From: Marinobacter sp. HL-58
Lineage (GTDB): Bacteria > Pseudomonadota > Gammaproteobacteria > Pseudomonadales > Oleiphilaceae
Direction: 5' to 3'
DNA: 64,000 nucleotides
Assembly (NCBI RefSeq): GCF_001314605.1
Contig: NZ_LIHP01000008.1
Location: forward strand, 1 to 64,000
Positions 56,909 to 64,000 of the stretch are shown in pieces; positions within the stretch are counted from its first letter, which is position 1; each line of letters starts with the position of its first letter. Under the pieces are notes generated by a model. The model saw only the letters and a list, made by a program, of their open reading frames with translations, had not been told where the DNA came from and did no database searches. A program made the position numbers and the translations under genes.

Positions 56909-57646
56909 CTACAGTGACATCAGTCCGCGCACAAGTGCAGCAACACCGGCGATGGCAGCGATGCCAAGGATGAACGGCCTGAGGCCTTCGAATGGCATAC
57001 GGTTGACCAGTTTTCCGGACAGCCAGAAACCGATCAGCACGCCCGGGAAGGTCACCGCAAACAACTTCAGTTCCCGTAGCCCAAGATAGCCCGATGCCAC
57101 CAGGGCAGCGATGCTGAAGAAACTTGCCACCAGAAAGAATGCCGACATATTGGCCCGCACCAGCGGCCCCTTCTGGTTCTGGTAGATCAACGCAATCGGC
57201 GGGCCGCCCACGGCGATGATGGTGCCCATATACGTGGAGGCAGCCCCCGCCAGAATGCTGTTGCGGGCATTCAGCGCCGGACGTAAACCGGCGACACTCA
57301 GCAATACGCCCGTCAGGATCAGGATGCCGAACACAAGCTCAAATCCTTTGGGCGAAATCAGCAGCAGCGTGATGCCTGCCAGGATCGTGCCCGCAACACC
57401 ACCGCCAATGGCAAAACGTACCTCGCGAATCTGCAATGCACCCCGGTTGCGCAGTAGCATGAAAACGGTCAGTACCACGGCATTGAGAACCAGGGGAGCA
57501 GGCACCAGAATCGGGCTGATCAGGAACAGCAAAGGCGCTGCAAGAACGCCGATGCCGTAACCAGCCATGCCCTGCAAACAGGCACCGGCCAATAGGGCCA
57601 GGTTGGCAAGAACGATCTGTAGCAGAGAAAGGTCCGTCACAAGCAA
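56909..57646 (-). CDS. TauE/SafE family sulfite/organosulfonate exporter-like protein
   Basis: 245 residues with eight helices. The two repeats GACLQGMAGYGIGVLAAPLLFL and AGAASTYMGTIIAVGGPPIALIYQ show the TauE/SafE hallmark of Gly/Pro-rich turns in each half. Family members export sulfite, sulfoacetate or related anions. A link with the Blh/SulP genes is possible but they lie 50 kb away. Divergent from YchJ; start region has AAAGGT. Confidence 0.85.
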   Translation of the reverse strand: MLVTDLSLLQIVLANLALLAGACLQGMAGYGIGVLAAPLLFLISPILVPAPLVLNAVVLTVFMLLRNRGALQIREVRFAIGGGVAGTILAGITLLLISPKGFELVFGILILTGVLLSVAGLRPALNARNSILAGAASTYMGTIIAVGGPPIALIYQNQKGPLVRANMSAFFLVASFFSIAALVASGYLGLRELKLFAVTFPGVLIGFWLSGKLVNRMPFEGLRPFILGIAAIAGVAALVRGLMSL

Positions 57647-57749
57647 GCTACCTTAACAGGTGGAAGACTGTTGATATCACAGCGGCCGGGCAACTAAAAC
57701 TGTTAAAATGAACCATTTACCCGGTTTCGGAACGCACAGGGAAAAGCGG

Positions 57750-58211
57750 ATGATCGCAGCGGAAACAACAGAACATTGCCCCTGTGGCAGCAGGGAATCC
57801 TACAGCATCTGCTGCCAGCCTTATCATCGGGGCAAACCGGCACCTACCCCGGAGGCATTAATGCGCTCCAGGTATACCGCGTTTGTCCTGAACCTGTCTG
57901 ATTACCTCAAGGCTACCTGGCATACCAGTACCCGGCCAGAAGCGCTCGATCTCTCGGAATCCCCCCGGTGGACATCGCTGCAGATACTGTCATCCGGGCA
58001 CCAGGTGGACGACGGCAGCGTGCACTTCCGGGCCATTTATCGTGTCGGAGAGGGCTGGGGGTTTCTGGAAGAGAAATCCACTTTTGCCAGGGAAGGCGGC
58101 CGCTGGTATTACGTCAGTGGGGATACCAGCGAAGGTGCCCTCAAGCCGGGCAGGAACGAACCCTGCCCGTGCGGGAGTGGCAAGAAATATAAAGCCTGTT
58201 GCCTGTCATGA
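57750..58211 (+). CDS. YchJ family protein with SEC-C motifs
   Basis: 153 residues from ATG 57750, preceded by AGGGAAAAG; an upstream in-frame ATG 57708 lacks such a site. An N-terminal SEC-C-like motif (HCPCGSRESYSICC), the YchJ core (MRSRYTAFVLNLSDYLKATW) and a C-terminal SEC-C motif (NEPCPCGSGKKYKACC) each hold Cys clusters that bind zinc. Its role is unknown, though SEC-C domains often join SecA or proteases. It converges on the rhodanese gene after 4 bases. Confidence 0.88.
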   Translation: MIAAETTEHCPCGSRESYSICCQPYHRGKPAPTPEALMRSRYTAFVLNLSDYLKATWHTSTRPEALDLSESPRWTSLQILSSGHQVDDGSVHFRAIYRVGEGWGFLEEKSTFAREGGRWYYVSGDTSEGALKPGRNEPCPCGSGKKYKACCLS

Positions 58212-58215
58212 CTTT

Positions 58216-58596
58216 TTACTCGAACGACGGCAGTTCCGGCTTTGCTACTGGCTTGCCTGCCTCCTGCCAGGCGTCGAAACCACCGGCAACAGACTGTACG
58301 TGCATATAACCCATTTCCTTGAGAGACTTTGCACTCAGGGCCGCCCGGCCCGAGTTCTTGCAGTAGCAGACAATGTTCATGTCACGGTTTTCAAATGCGG
58401 GATCATTGGTGAATTTGAACTCCAGCAGCCCCCGCGAAATATTGACCGCTCCCGGAATATGACCTGCCCGATACTCGTCGGCATCGCGCACATCCAGCAG
58501 TAAATCGGCTTTTTTGATGGCATCTTCCGCCTGATCCAGCGGGACTTCGTGGATATCCTTCTTGGCTTCGGCGACAAGATCGTGTGCAGTTTTCAT
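58216..58596 (-). CDS. Rhodanese-like sulfurtransferase
   Basis: 126 residues from ATG 58596, with AAGGAAG six bases upstream; the open frame extends further but looks untranslated. DLLLDVRDADEYRAGHIPGA is the N-terminal rhodanese motif and CYCKNSGRAALSA holds the active-site Cys with a KNSGR loop. GYMHVQSVAGGFDAWQEAG completes the fold. Single-domain, no signal. It could transfer sulfane sulfur to cyanide or thiols. Confidence 0.9.
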   Translation of the reverse strand: MKTAHDLVAEAKKDIHEVPLDQAEDAIKKADLLLDVRDADEYRAGHIPGAVNISRGLLEFKFTNDPAFENRDMNIVCYCKNSGRAALSAKSLKEMGYMHVQSVAGGFDAWQEAGKPVAKPELPSFE

Positions 58597-58749
58597 GATG
58601 ACTTCCTTAAAAGATGGACGTTTACGCACAGGGTAAGGCATTGGCGGGGCGACCGTCATCACTGGTGTGCCCAATTGACGCACCGGGCGCCAGGGAACTT
58701 CAGGGCATGCCATATTCGCCGGGTGGATCCGGGTAGTTTTGTGGCCCGG

Positions 58750-59103
58750 TCACACCTCGCAAGTGCTGCAAGCGTATTTCCGATCATAGCGCTTGTCAGC
58801 CCAGTTTTCATAAATACGTGCCGCAACCGGGTAGATGACAGGCCACAGCAGCGGTTTGAAGAAGAAGCCGAAACGGGTGTGGGACCAGGCGCGAACGTTG
58901 GCCGGCAGGCCCACTACCCAGTCGCCTTCACCGGTCAGCAGGTGAAGCCGGCGAAGCAAAGCCTCCCGATCGGGCAGCATACCCTTGCGGTTTCGCTGAG
59001 CATGGATATCGGCAAAGATCAGGTCACCCCGCTGCAGTTTTCTCAGGGTGCCGATTTCCCTCGAGCACAGGGGGCATTGGCCGTCATAGAACAGAGTGTC
59101 CAT
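58750..59103 (-). CDS. DCC-family thiol-disulfide oxidoreductase (DUF393)
   Basis: 117 residues from ATG 59103, GGAG seven bases upstream. LFYDGQCPLCSREI gives the DxxCxxC-like DCC motif, then LIFADIHAQRNR, GDWVVGLPANVRAW and the final helices. The family is named for a thioredoxin-like CxxC but few substrates are known. Its start overlaps the SixA-CHAD stop by 20 bases, so the pair may be co-translated. Confidence 0.85.
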   Translation of the reverse strand: MDTLFYDGQCPLCSREIGTLRKLQRGDLIFADIHAQRNRKGMLPDREALLRRLHLLTGEGDWVVGLPANVRAWSHTRFGFFFKPLLWPVIYPVAARIYENWADKRYDRKYACSTCEV

Positions 59104-60460
59104 CAAGATCTCCAAAAGTCAGTATCTCATCCCGTACGCTGGTTTTTTCGGCGCCGAGACTGGCAATCAGGTTGTTCAGGCCTGCCACGGATTCCAGCAT
59201 TCCCGGCTCTGTTGAAATGCTGTCGCGAAATGCCTGCAACATGTCGATCTGCACATGCAGGTCCTGAAAATCACCGAATCGTTGCTGGTATCGTTTGAGC
59301 TCCTTCAGCATGTCCCCGAAGGCAGGTTTGTCCAGCTCAGCCAGGTAACGTATACGCTTCAGAAGCTTTCTCAGGGTGTGCACTGCTTCATCCGGTGACT
59401 CGTGATTCAGCTGTCGCAACAGACTGTTGTACCGTTCTATACGCTTGTTAAGAGCGTTCCGGATGTCTCCGGTTGCCAGCTTCCGGGTTATTTTTTTGAA
59501 ATGGCGTGAGGTAATAAGGTTGGACCAGTGGTCCATATCCTTGTGGTATTTTCTACTGGTCAGGCGTCTGACCAATTTCAGGTGCTCTCTGTTTGCCAGG
59601 TTTTCGAAATAGCTGTGGGCGCCGGAACTGGCAAGGGCTTTGCCGTACTCTGGTTGCTGTAGCCAGTGCTCCAGGTCACCCAGAAAGACGTGCAGGTCAC
59701 GAAGGTGGCTGGTGGCGCGGGCGTGTCTTTTCAGCGTCTTTACCGCCTTTCGTACTTCAGCGTCAGCACTGATCTCGTTGACGGACTCGGTGATGGCGCG
59801 GCTGCGGCGAATCGCAATACGGTACTGGTGAAGAAACTCGTCGTCGTAGCCCCGAATAACTCCCGCCTCCAGATCACGCATTCGCTGATACTGGTGTTGC
59901 AGGGCCTCGGGAATATGCCGGGCCAGGGGAGAATCGGCCGCGGTCATGATCTTTTTTCGTTTGCGATTGAACTGTTTGTAGCTGATATCTTTCGGCGTAA
60001 GAAACTGTTCCAGCCGGCCCGTATTTTTCGCCAGTCTGTCCCAGCGTTTTATGGGTAAGGAAATGTGCATGAAGCCGCAGGTTGGAATATTTTCCGGAGG
60101 GTGTTTCAGCAGGAAGCCCGCCAGATCCTCCAGGGCCGGATTGTGCCCGATGAGCGTTATGCTGTCTTCTTCCCGGCCGCGTAGCCAGTCAAGCAGTACC
60201 TCGTGATTGAAGGTGTAAATGACAGGTGCAATATGCACATTCTCCCGGGAATCCTGCGGCATCAAACCTTCCAGGGTTTGGATAGCCCGGGTTGCATTGC
60301 TGCAATAGACGGCACCTTTAAGGGCACCTTCGGCCCTGACTGCCTTGCCCATGGGGCCCAGCTGGTTCAGTCCGCGGTTATTGAGGGGGCGCTCATGGTC
60401 CCGGAGGCTGTCATCGGACCAGCTGGATTTGGCATGGCGAATCAGATACAGGTGTTTCAT
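59084..60460 (-). CDS. SixA-type phosphohistidine phosphatase fused to CHAD domain
   Basis: 458 residues. The first 155 are a histidine phosphatase (LYLIRHAKSSW with nucleophile His, LNNRGLNQLGPMG, ITLIGHNPALEDLAGFLL with the second His). From about 175 a helical CHAD domain follows, with repeated basic and His-rich helices (FLHQYRIAIRRSRAI, LKRHARATSHLRDL, HTLRKLLKRIRYL) thought to bind polyphosphate. Direct fusion of the two is uncommon: CHAD is normally joined to CYTH. The phosphatase could act on a phosphohistidine or polyphosphate-bound target. Confidence 0.85.
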   Translation of the reverse strand: MKHLYLIRHAKSSWSDDSLRDHERPLNNRGLNQLGPMGKAVRAEGALKGAVYCSNATRAIQTLEGLMPQDSRENVHIAPVIYTFNHEVLLDWLRGREEDSITLIGHNPALEDLAGFLLKHPPENIPTCGFMHISLPIKRWDRLAKNTGRLEQFLTPKDISYKQFNRKRKKIMTAADSPLARHIPEALQHQYQRMRDLEAGVIRGYDDEFLHQYRIAIRRSRAITESVNEISADAEVRKAVKTLKRHARATSHLRDLHVFLGDLEHWLQQPEYGKALASSGAHSYFENLANREHLKLVRRLTSRKYHKDMDHWSNLITSRHFKKITRKLATGDIRNALNKRIERYNSLLRQLNHESPDEAVHTLRKLLKRIRYLAELDKPAFGDMLKELKRYQQRFGDFQDLHVQIDMLQAFRDSISTEPGMLESVAGLNNLIASLGAEKTSVRDEILTFGDLDGHSVL

Positions 60461-60723
60461 CTGCACCTCGGCAGCGGCTTTCGTGGCAACTCGTCTGATG
60501 GATTGGTCGTTGGATACTAGACCTTTAGTCTAACCCTGGTTCAAGTTCTCCGCAGCTTGGCCGACAACACTTCTAACAAATAAACCCAGTACATTAATGG
60601 CTTGTGGCGATCTCCGCGGGATTCGCCTCCATTCGTTTACATCGCCGATACAAACTGGAACACACCACAGCTTCAGGTTGTGGATAATCACGCGAAATAT
60701 TCAATTGTTCGGAGTAATCCTTT

Positions 60724-62400
60724 ATGACATTACTGAGCAGGCTACGCATACGCTCCCGCCTTTTGCTGGGTGTTCTCGTGCCAGTACTTGTTACGGCGGC
60801 CAGCCTTGCCTGGATTACTGTTGACGAGATCAAAACCGGCGGCGAAGCCGAGCTTGAGCGCCTGGAGGCCAGCCTGCTTGATTCGCGGAAGGAGGGGCTG
60901 AAGAACCTGGTAGACACGGCCCGCTCAATCATCATGGAAGCCAAGAATGATCCGGAACTGTCGGATGCAGAGGCTCGCGAGGAAGCCCGTGATCGGTTGC
61001 GTTCCATTTCCTTCGAAGGGGGCAACTATGTGTTTGCCTATGCCCGGGATCTGGAAAACCTGGCGTATGCGCCGGATCCCTCACGGGAAGGCCCTACAAC
61101 AAATCCGGACGTGCAGAAACTGGTGCGCTCCCTGTTCGATGCGGCTGAAGAAGACGGGTTTTTCGGATACGACTGGCCGAACCCCGAATCAGGCGAAGTG
61201 GAACCTAAAGTTTCCTACTCCACCATTATTTCCGATTGGGACTGGATGATCGGTACCGGAGTTTATGTCACTGATATCGATAGAGTGGTTGCCGCGGCCC
61301 GGGAAGATATTGAAGAAGAGATTGCAGAGACCCTCGGTTTTATCGTGTTGGTAACGGTGGTTGTGGTAATCATCGCGCTGCTGATTGGTATTTTTGTCGG
61401 CCGCACTGTTACTAATCCGCTGAACCAGGTGATTGCCCTGATGAAGGATATTGCAGAAGGTGAAGGCGACCTCCGCCACCGTCTGCCGGATGAAGGTAAC
61501 GATGAACTTGCGGAGCTGGGTAGTCGTTTCAATGCCTTCGTCACGAAGATCCAGGACACCATTCGGGAAGTGGGAGCCACTACCGATCAGGTTGCCTCTG
61601 CCGCAGAGGAACTCAGCCGGGTAGCCAATGAAACTCGCGCCTCCGTCCAGGAGCAGGGCTCCGAGACGGATCAGATTGCTTCGGCCATCAATGAAATGGC
61701 CGCGACTATCCAGCAGATTTCCGGCAATGCCAACGAGGTGGAAAGTGCCGCTTCCGATGCGGACAGGCTGGCGCGGGATGGCGGTGAGACCATAGCCAAT
61801 GCCCAGTCATCCGTTAATCAGCTGTCCGAGGAAATTGAAGCAAGCTCCACCCGCATCAGTAACCTGGCTGAGAAGACCGATGAGATTACCCAGGTTCTGG
61901 ATGTGATCCACGCGGTTACCGATCAGACCAATCTGCTGGCCCTGAATGCGGCTATTGAAGCGGCCCGTGCCGGTGAGCATGGCCGTGGCTTCTCGGTGGT
62001 TGCGGACGAGGTGCGTCAGCTGGCCAAGCGCAGCGCCGAATCCGCGGACCAGATCCGCAGCATGATTGATGGTTTCGTAACCGAGTCCCGTGCGGCGGTG
62101 GAGCGGATGGACGCCTCCCGCACCCGGTCCAGTGAGACTGTTGAAAGAATCAATCACGCCACCGACGCCCTGCGTACCATCGAGAAGTCTGTGGGCCATA
62201 TCCACGACCAGGTCACGCAGATTGCCACTGCGGCCGAGCAACAGAGCCAGGTGGCCGAAGAAATCAACCAGAACGTGGTGCGTATTGTCGATGCAGCGCA
62301 GCGCAGCGACACCGGTGTCACCCAGACCAATGAAGCAAGTCATGAGCTGGCACGGCTGGGTGAGAACCTGCGTGACCTGGTAGGCCAGTTCAAGGTATAG
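60724..62400 (+). CDS. Methyl-accepting chemotaxis protein with periplasmic Cache domain
   Basis: 558 residues: helix 1 (LLLGVLVPVLVTAASLAWI), a periplasmic sCache/Cache_2 domain at about 40-195 (RSISFEGGNYVFAYAR, YDWPNPESG, IGTGVYVTDIDRVV), helix 2 (GFIVLVTVVVVIIALLIGIFV), HAMP, and the MCP signalling domain whose hairpin tip is DQTNLLALNAAIEAARAGEH, flanked by methylation-type helices. There is no C-terminal CheR/CheB pentapeptide (ends VGQFKV). A small-acid ligand such as a carboxylate is common for this Cache type. The TRAP binding protein lies 102 bases downstream. Confidence 0.92.
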   Translation: MTLLSRLRIRSRLLLGVLVPVLVTAASLAWITVDEIKTGGEAELERLEASLLDSRKEGLKNLVDTARSIIMEAKNDPELSDAEAREEARDRLRSISFEGGNYVFAYARDLENLAYAPDPSREGPTTNPDVQKLVRSLFDAAEEDGFFGYDWPNPESGEVEPKVSYSTIISDWDWMIGTGVYVTDIDRVVAAAREDIEEEIAETLGFIVLVTVVVVIIALLIGIFVGRTVTNPLNQVIALMKDIAEGEGDLRHRLPDEGNDELAELGSRFNAFVTKIQDTIREVGATTDQVASAAEELSRVANETRASVQEQGSETDQIASAINEMAATIQQISGNANEVESAASDADRLARDGGETIANAQSSVNQLSEEIEASSTRISNLAEKTDEITQVLDVIHAVTDQTNLLALNAAIEAARAGEHGRGFSVVADEVRQLAKRSAESADQIRSMIDGFVTESRAAVERMDASRTRSSETVERINHATDALRTIEKSVGHIHDQVTQIATAAEQQSQVAEEINQNVVRIVDAAQRSDTGVTQTNEASHELARLGENLRDLVGQFKV

Positions 62401-62414
62401 GCGTCGTTTCTCTT

Positions 62415-62446
62415 CTGGCGGACTGAGATTGGCGTCAGCCCGCCAG
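62415..62446 (+). other. Hairpin between the chemoreceptor and the TRAP binding protein gene
   Basis: CTGGCGG (62415-62421) pairs with CCGCCAG (62440-62446); CTGA and TCAG inside extend the stem past a one-base mismatch on each side. There is no T-run after it, so it is not a standard intrinsic terminator. It may pause transcription or mark an mRNA end. Confidence 0.4.
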
Positions 62447-62502
62447 CAGGCTATGATGTGGATGATCTGATCGTTAACAAAAAAAACGGAAGCTGACCCA
62501 CC

Positions 62503-63573
62503 ATGATACTTCAAAAACTGTCCAGAATTGCGTTTGTCCTGGTGCTGGCCACCGCGAGTTCCTCGCTGGTAGCCCAGGAAACCTTCACCATCCGCCTGGC
62601 CGAAACCTGGGGCCCTAACTCCCCGATCCTGGGCGAAACGCCACGCAACATGGCTGCCATGGCCGAGAAAATGTCCGGTGGCCGGCTCAAATTCCGGATC
62701 GATTCCTCCAACAAACACAAGGCACCGTTTGGTATCTTTGATCTGGTGAAAGGCGGCCAGTACGACATGGGTCATACCGCCTCCTATTACTACAAAGGCT
62801 CAATCCCCAACGCCATGTATTTCACCACGGTGCCCTTTGGCATGATTGCGCAGGAGCAGTACGCCTGGTTCTATCACGGTGGTGGCATGGAGCTGATGGA
62901 AAAGGTCTATCGTCCCCACGGGCTGCTGTCGTTCCCCGGCGGCAACACCGGCAACCAGATGGGCGGTTGGTTCCGCGACGAAATCGAGAGCGTGGATGAC
63001 CTGGACGGGTTGAAAATGCGCACCCCAGGATTTGCCGGCGAAGTCATGTCCGAGCTCGGTGTAGCGGTTACCAACATCCCGCCGGGCGAACTCTACAGCG
63101 CGCTGGAGAAAGGCACTATTGACGCCCTGGAATGGGTGGGGCCGGCACTGGACTTCAACATGGGTTTCCACCAGATTGCCAAGTATTACTACTCGGGCTG
63201 GCAAGAGCCGGGCGCGGAGGTACAGTTCCTCATCAACAAGAAAACCTGGGATAAACTGCCCGCTGAGCTGCAGGAAATTCTGCGGGTTTCGATGCGCACT
63301 GCGGCCTACGACATGTATACCCAGAGCACCCACGAAAGTGGCGTAGCCTGGGACCGTATGAAGGAAGACTATCCGGACGTGACCCACAAGACGTTCCCGC
63401 CGGAGGTCATCGAAGCCCTGCGTGAGGCAACAAATAAGCTGCTGGCCGAGGAAGCCGAGAAGGACGAACTGGCACGGGAGATTATCAACTCCCAGCGGGA
63501 TTACCTGAAACAGGTACGCCAGTGGACAAACATTTCCGACAAGGCTTATCTGAACAGTATTTCCGGGGAATGA
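62503..63573 (+). CDS. TRAP transporter solute-binding protein, DctP family
   Basis: 356 residues with a signal peptide (FVLVLATASSSLVAQ). The DctP fold is seen in FTIRLAETWGPNSP, MAEKMSGGRLKFRIDSS, LKMRTPGFAGEVMSELGVAV with the carboxylate-binding Arg, GELYSALEKGTIDALEWVGP, and the long C-terminal helix. Related proteins bind carboxylates including 2-oxo acids. No DctQ/DctM membrane subunits follow up to 64000. With the chemoreceptor directly upstream, it may feed a sensor or a distant TRAP permease. Confidence 0.9.
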   Translation: MILQKLSRIAFVLVLATASSSLVAQETFTIRLAETWGPNSPILGETPRNMAAMAEKMSGGRLKFRIDSSNKHKAPFGIFDLVKGGQYDMGHTASYYYKGSIPNAMYFTTVPFGMIAQEQYAWFYHGGGMELMEKVYRPHGLLSFPGGNTGNQMGGWFRDEIESVDDLDGLKMRTPGFAGEVMSELGVAVTNIPPGELYSALEKGTIDALEWVGPALDFNMGFHQIAKYYYSGWQEPGAEVQFLINKKTWDKLPAELQEILRVSMRTAAYDMYTQSTHESGVAWDRMKEDYPDVTHKTFPPEVIEALREATNKLLAEEAEKDELAREIINSQRDYLKQVRQWTNISDKAYLNSISGE

Positions 63574-63630
63574 ACGAAACCTTCTCTCCCTGAAGAACGT
63601 CCTCAAGGCGTTCAATCGCAAAATCGCGAT

Positions 63631-63667
63631 GGGCTCACTGAATCTGGACATCCTGGACGGTGAGCCC
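63631..63667 (+). other. Hairpin after the TRAP binding protein gene
   Basis: GGGCTCAC (63631-63638) and GTGAGCCC (63660-63667) form an 8-base perfect stem with a 21-base loop. It is followed by C rather than T residues, so intrinsic termination is doubtful. The region 63574-63777 otherwise shows only a short open frame without start or family match. Confidence 0.4.
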
Positions 63668-63735
63668 CCCACCCGACGTCGTCCAATTCTGTGATTATCG
63701 TGCCCGGAGAGTGTTTAAGGGCACGGTTGTTCTAT

Positions 63736-63752
63736 AATACAGATACTGTATT
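63736..63752. promoter_or_regulatory. Inverted repeat and -10-like element before the right-edge gene
   Basis: AATACAG-ATA-CTGTATT (63736-63752) has perfect 7-base arms; TATAAT (63733-63738) overlaps its left arm as a -10 candidate, although no clear -35 is visible. The start at 63778 lies 25 bases downstream. The arms are oriented inside-out compared with a LexA box, so that assignment does not fit. Likely operator, protein unknown. Confidence 0.45.
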
Positions 63753-63777
63753 CCCTAGCGACAGGCGCCGTTACTGT

Positions 63778-64000
63778 ATGCAGATGCTGTGCAACGCCAA
63801 GGCCGGAAGCCTGGTCCTCCTTATCATTCTGAGCTTTTGTATCGCGCAGCCGGCTTCAGCTGCCGTTGACATCACAGAGGGTTGGGAATATCGCTGGGGT
63901 GATTCCCCTTTTTCTGCTGATGGTATTCCGGAGTGGACACAGGCTGATGCTCCCGGGCAATGGCAGGCCATCGGGTTTCCATCCAACCCACCTGGCAGGG
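63778..64000 (+). CDS. 7TMR-DISM-type sensor protein, N-terminal part
   Basis: The first 74 codons of a gene that continues beyond the window. A signal peptide (SLVLLIILSFCIAQPASA) is followed by VDITEGWEYRWGDSPF, then GIPEWTQADAPGQWQAIGFP and NPPGR. This is the start of the periplasmic 7TMR-DISM extracellular 2-like domain that heads many diguanylate and adenylate cyclases and histidine kinases. The effector domain is not visible. ATG 63784 is an alternative start. Confidence 0.65.
   Translation, partial: MQMLCNAKAGSLVLLIILSFCIAQPASAAVDITEGWEYRWGDSPFSADGIPEWTQADAPGQWQAIGFPSNPPGR

Noticed and set aside
63631-63667. Hairpin after dctP as an intrinsic terminator
   Set aside because: Stem is strong but followed by a C-run instead of T residues, so only a neutral hairpin is reported.
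63736-63752. Inverted repeat as a LexA/SOS box
   Set aside because: LexA boxes read CTGT-N8-ACAG; here the arms are reversed (ACAG-N3-CTGT) and the spacing is wrong.

Overview
The window looks like a chromosome segment of a marine gammaproteobacterium, most probably Marinobacter or a close relative. The basis is moderately high GC, the density of c-di-GMP proteins, a NADP-type GdhA, an Anbu operon, a DASH photolyase cluster, NemR/NemA and a Zur-controlled zinc set. The genus is inferred from gene content, not from a marker gene. I see no rRNA, tRNA or CRISPR array.

Layout. (1) 1-1000: an AT-richer accessory edge with a BrnT/CopG-type toxin-antitoxin pair, its promoter/operator, a site folding like an integron attC, and a chimera of IS1182-like transposase and HigA remnants. 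(2) 1000-9200: an MFS carrier, a PAS-GAF-GGDEF protein, a Blh-type persulfide dioxygenase with a SulP carrier and a small membrane protein, then a PAS-GGDEF-EAL protein. (3) 9400-15225, all minus: gdhA, a PPDK-like fusion protein and a RegB/RegA redox two-component pair, probably co-transcribed. (4) 15450-31681: an OprC/NosA-type copper receptor with terminator, a two-gene RND pump, a membrane GGDEF protein, and a five-gene coupled cluster (RND adaptor, RND permease, ABC ATPase, FtsX-like permease, AttH/CrtC-like lipoprotein).

(5) 31687-35659, minus: the four-gene Anbu operon (ATP-grasp, alpha-E, transglutaminase-like, Anbu protease). (6) 36020-39413: DUF1232 protein, short fructosamine-kinase-like protein, TIGR03643, DUF6231 and DASH cryptochrome. 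(7) 39487-44508: an electrophile/aldehyde defence block with SDR, NemA and NemR flanked by two NemR-like boxes, class III alcohol dehydrogenase with a hotdog thioesterase, and a DJ-1/PfpI protein. (8) 44659-47676: a short RNase J embedded between two periplasmic binding proteins. (9) 47648-53842: a zinc uptake region with two Zur-box-like palindromes (AztD-like chaperone, His-rich outer-membrane barrel, SBP, permease, DUF1826, COG0523 GTPase); no ABC ATPase is present.

(10) 53888-64000: a possible 50-residue protein, PaaI-type thioesterase, HD-GYP phosphodiesterase, a membrane protein, TauE/SafE, YchJ, rhodanese, a DCC protein, a SixA-CHAD fusion, a chemoreceptor followed by a TRAP binding protein without TRAP membrane subunits, and the start of a 7TMR-DISM-like sensor cut by the right edge.

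Most genes are ordinary for this group. The stretches best worth a second look are the integron-like left edge, the RND+ABC+lipocalin operon, the RNase J/binding-protein module, the KaiC-like/PPDK fusion beside gdhA and RegBA, and the zinc operon without an ATPase.
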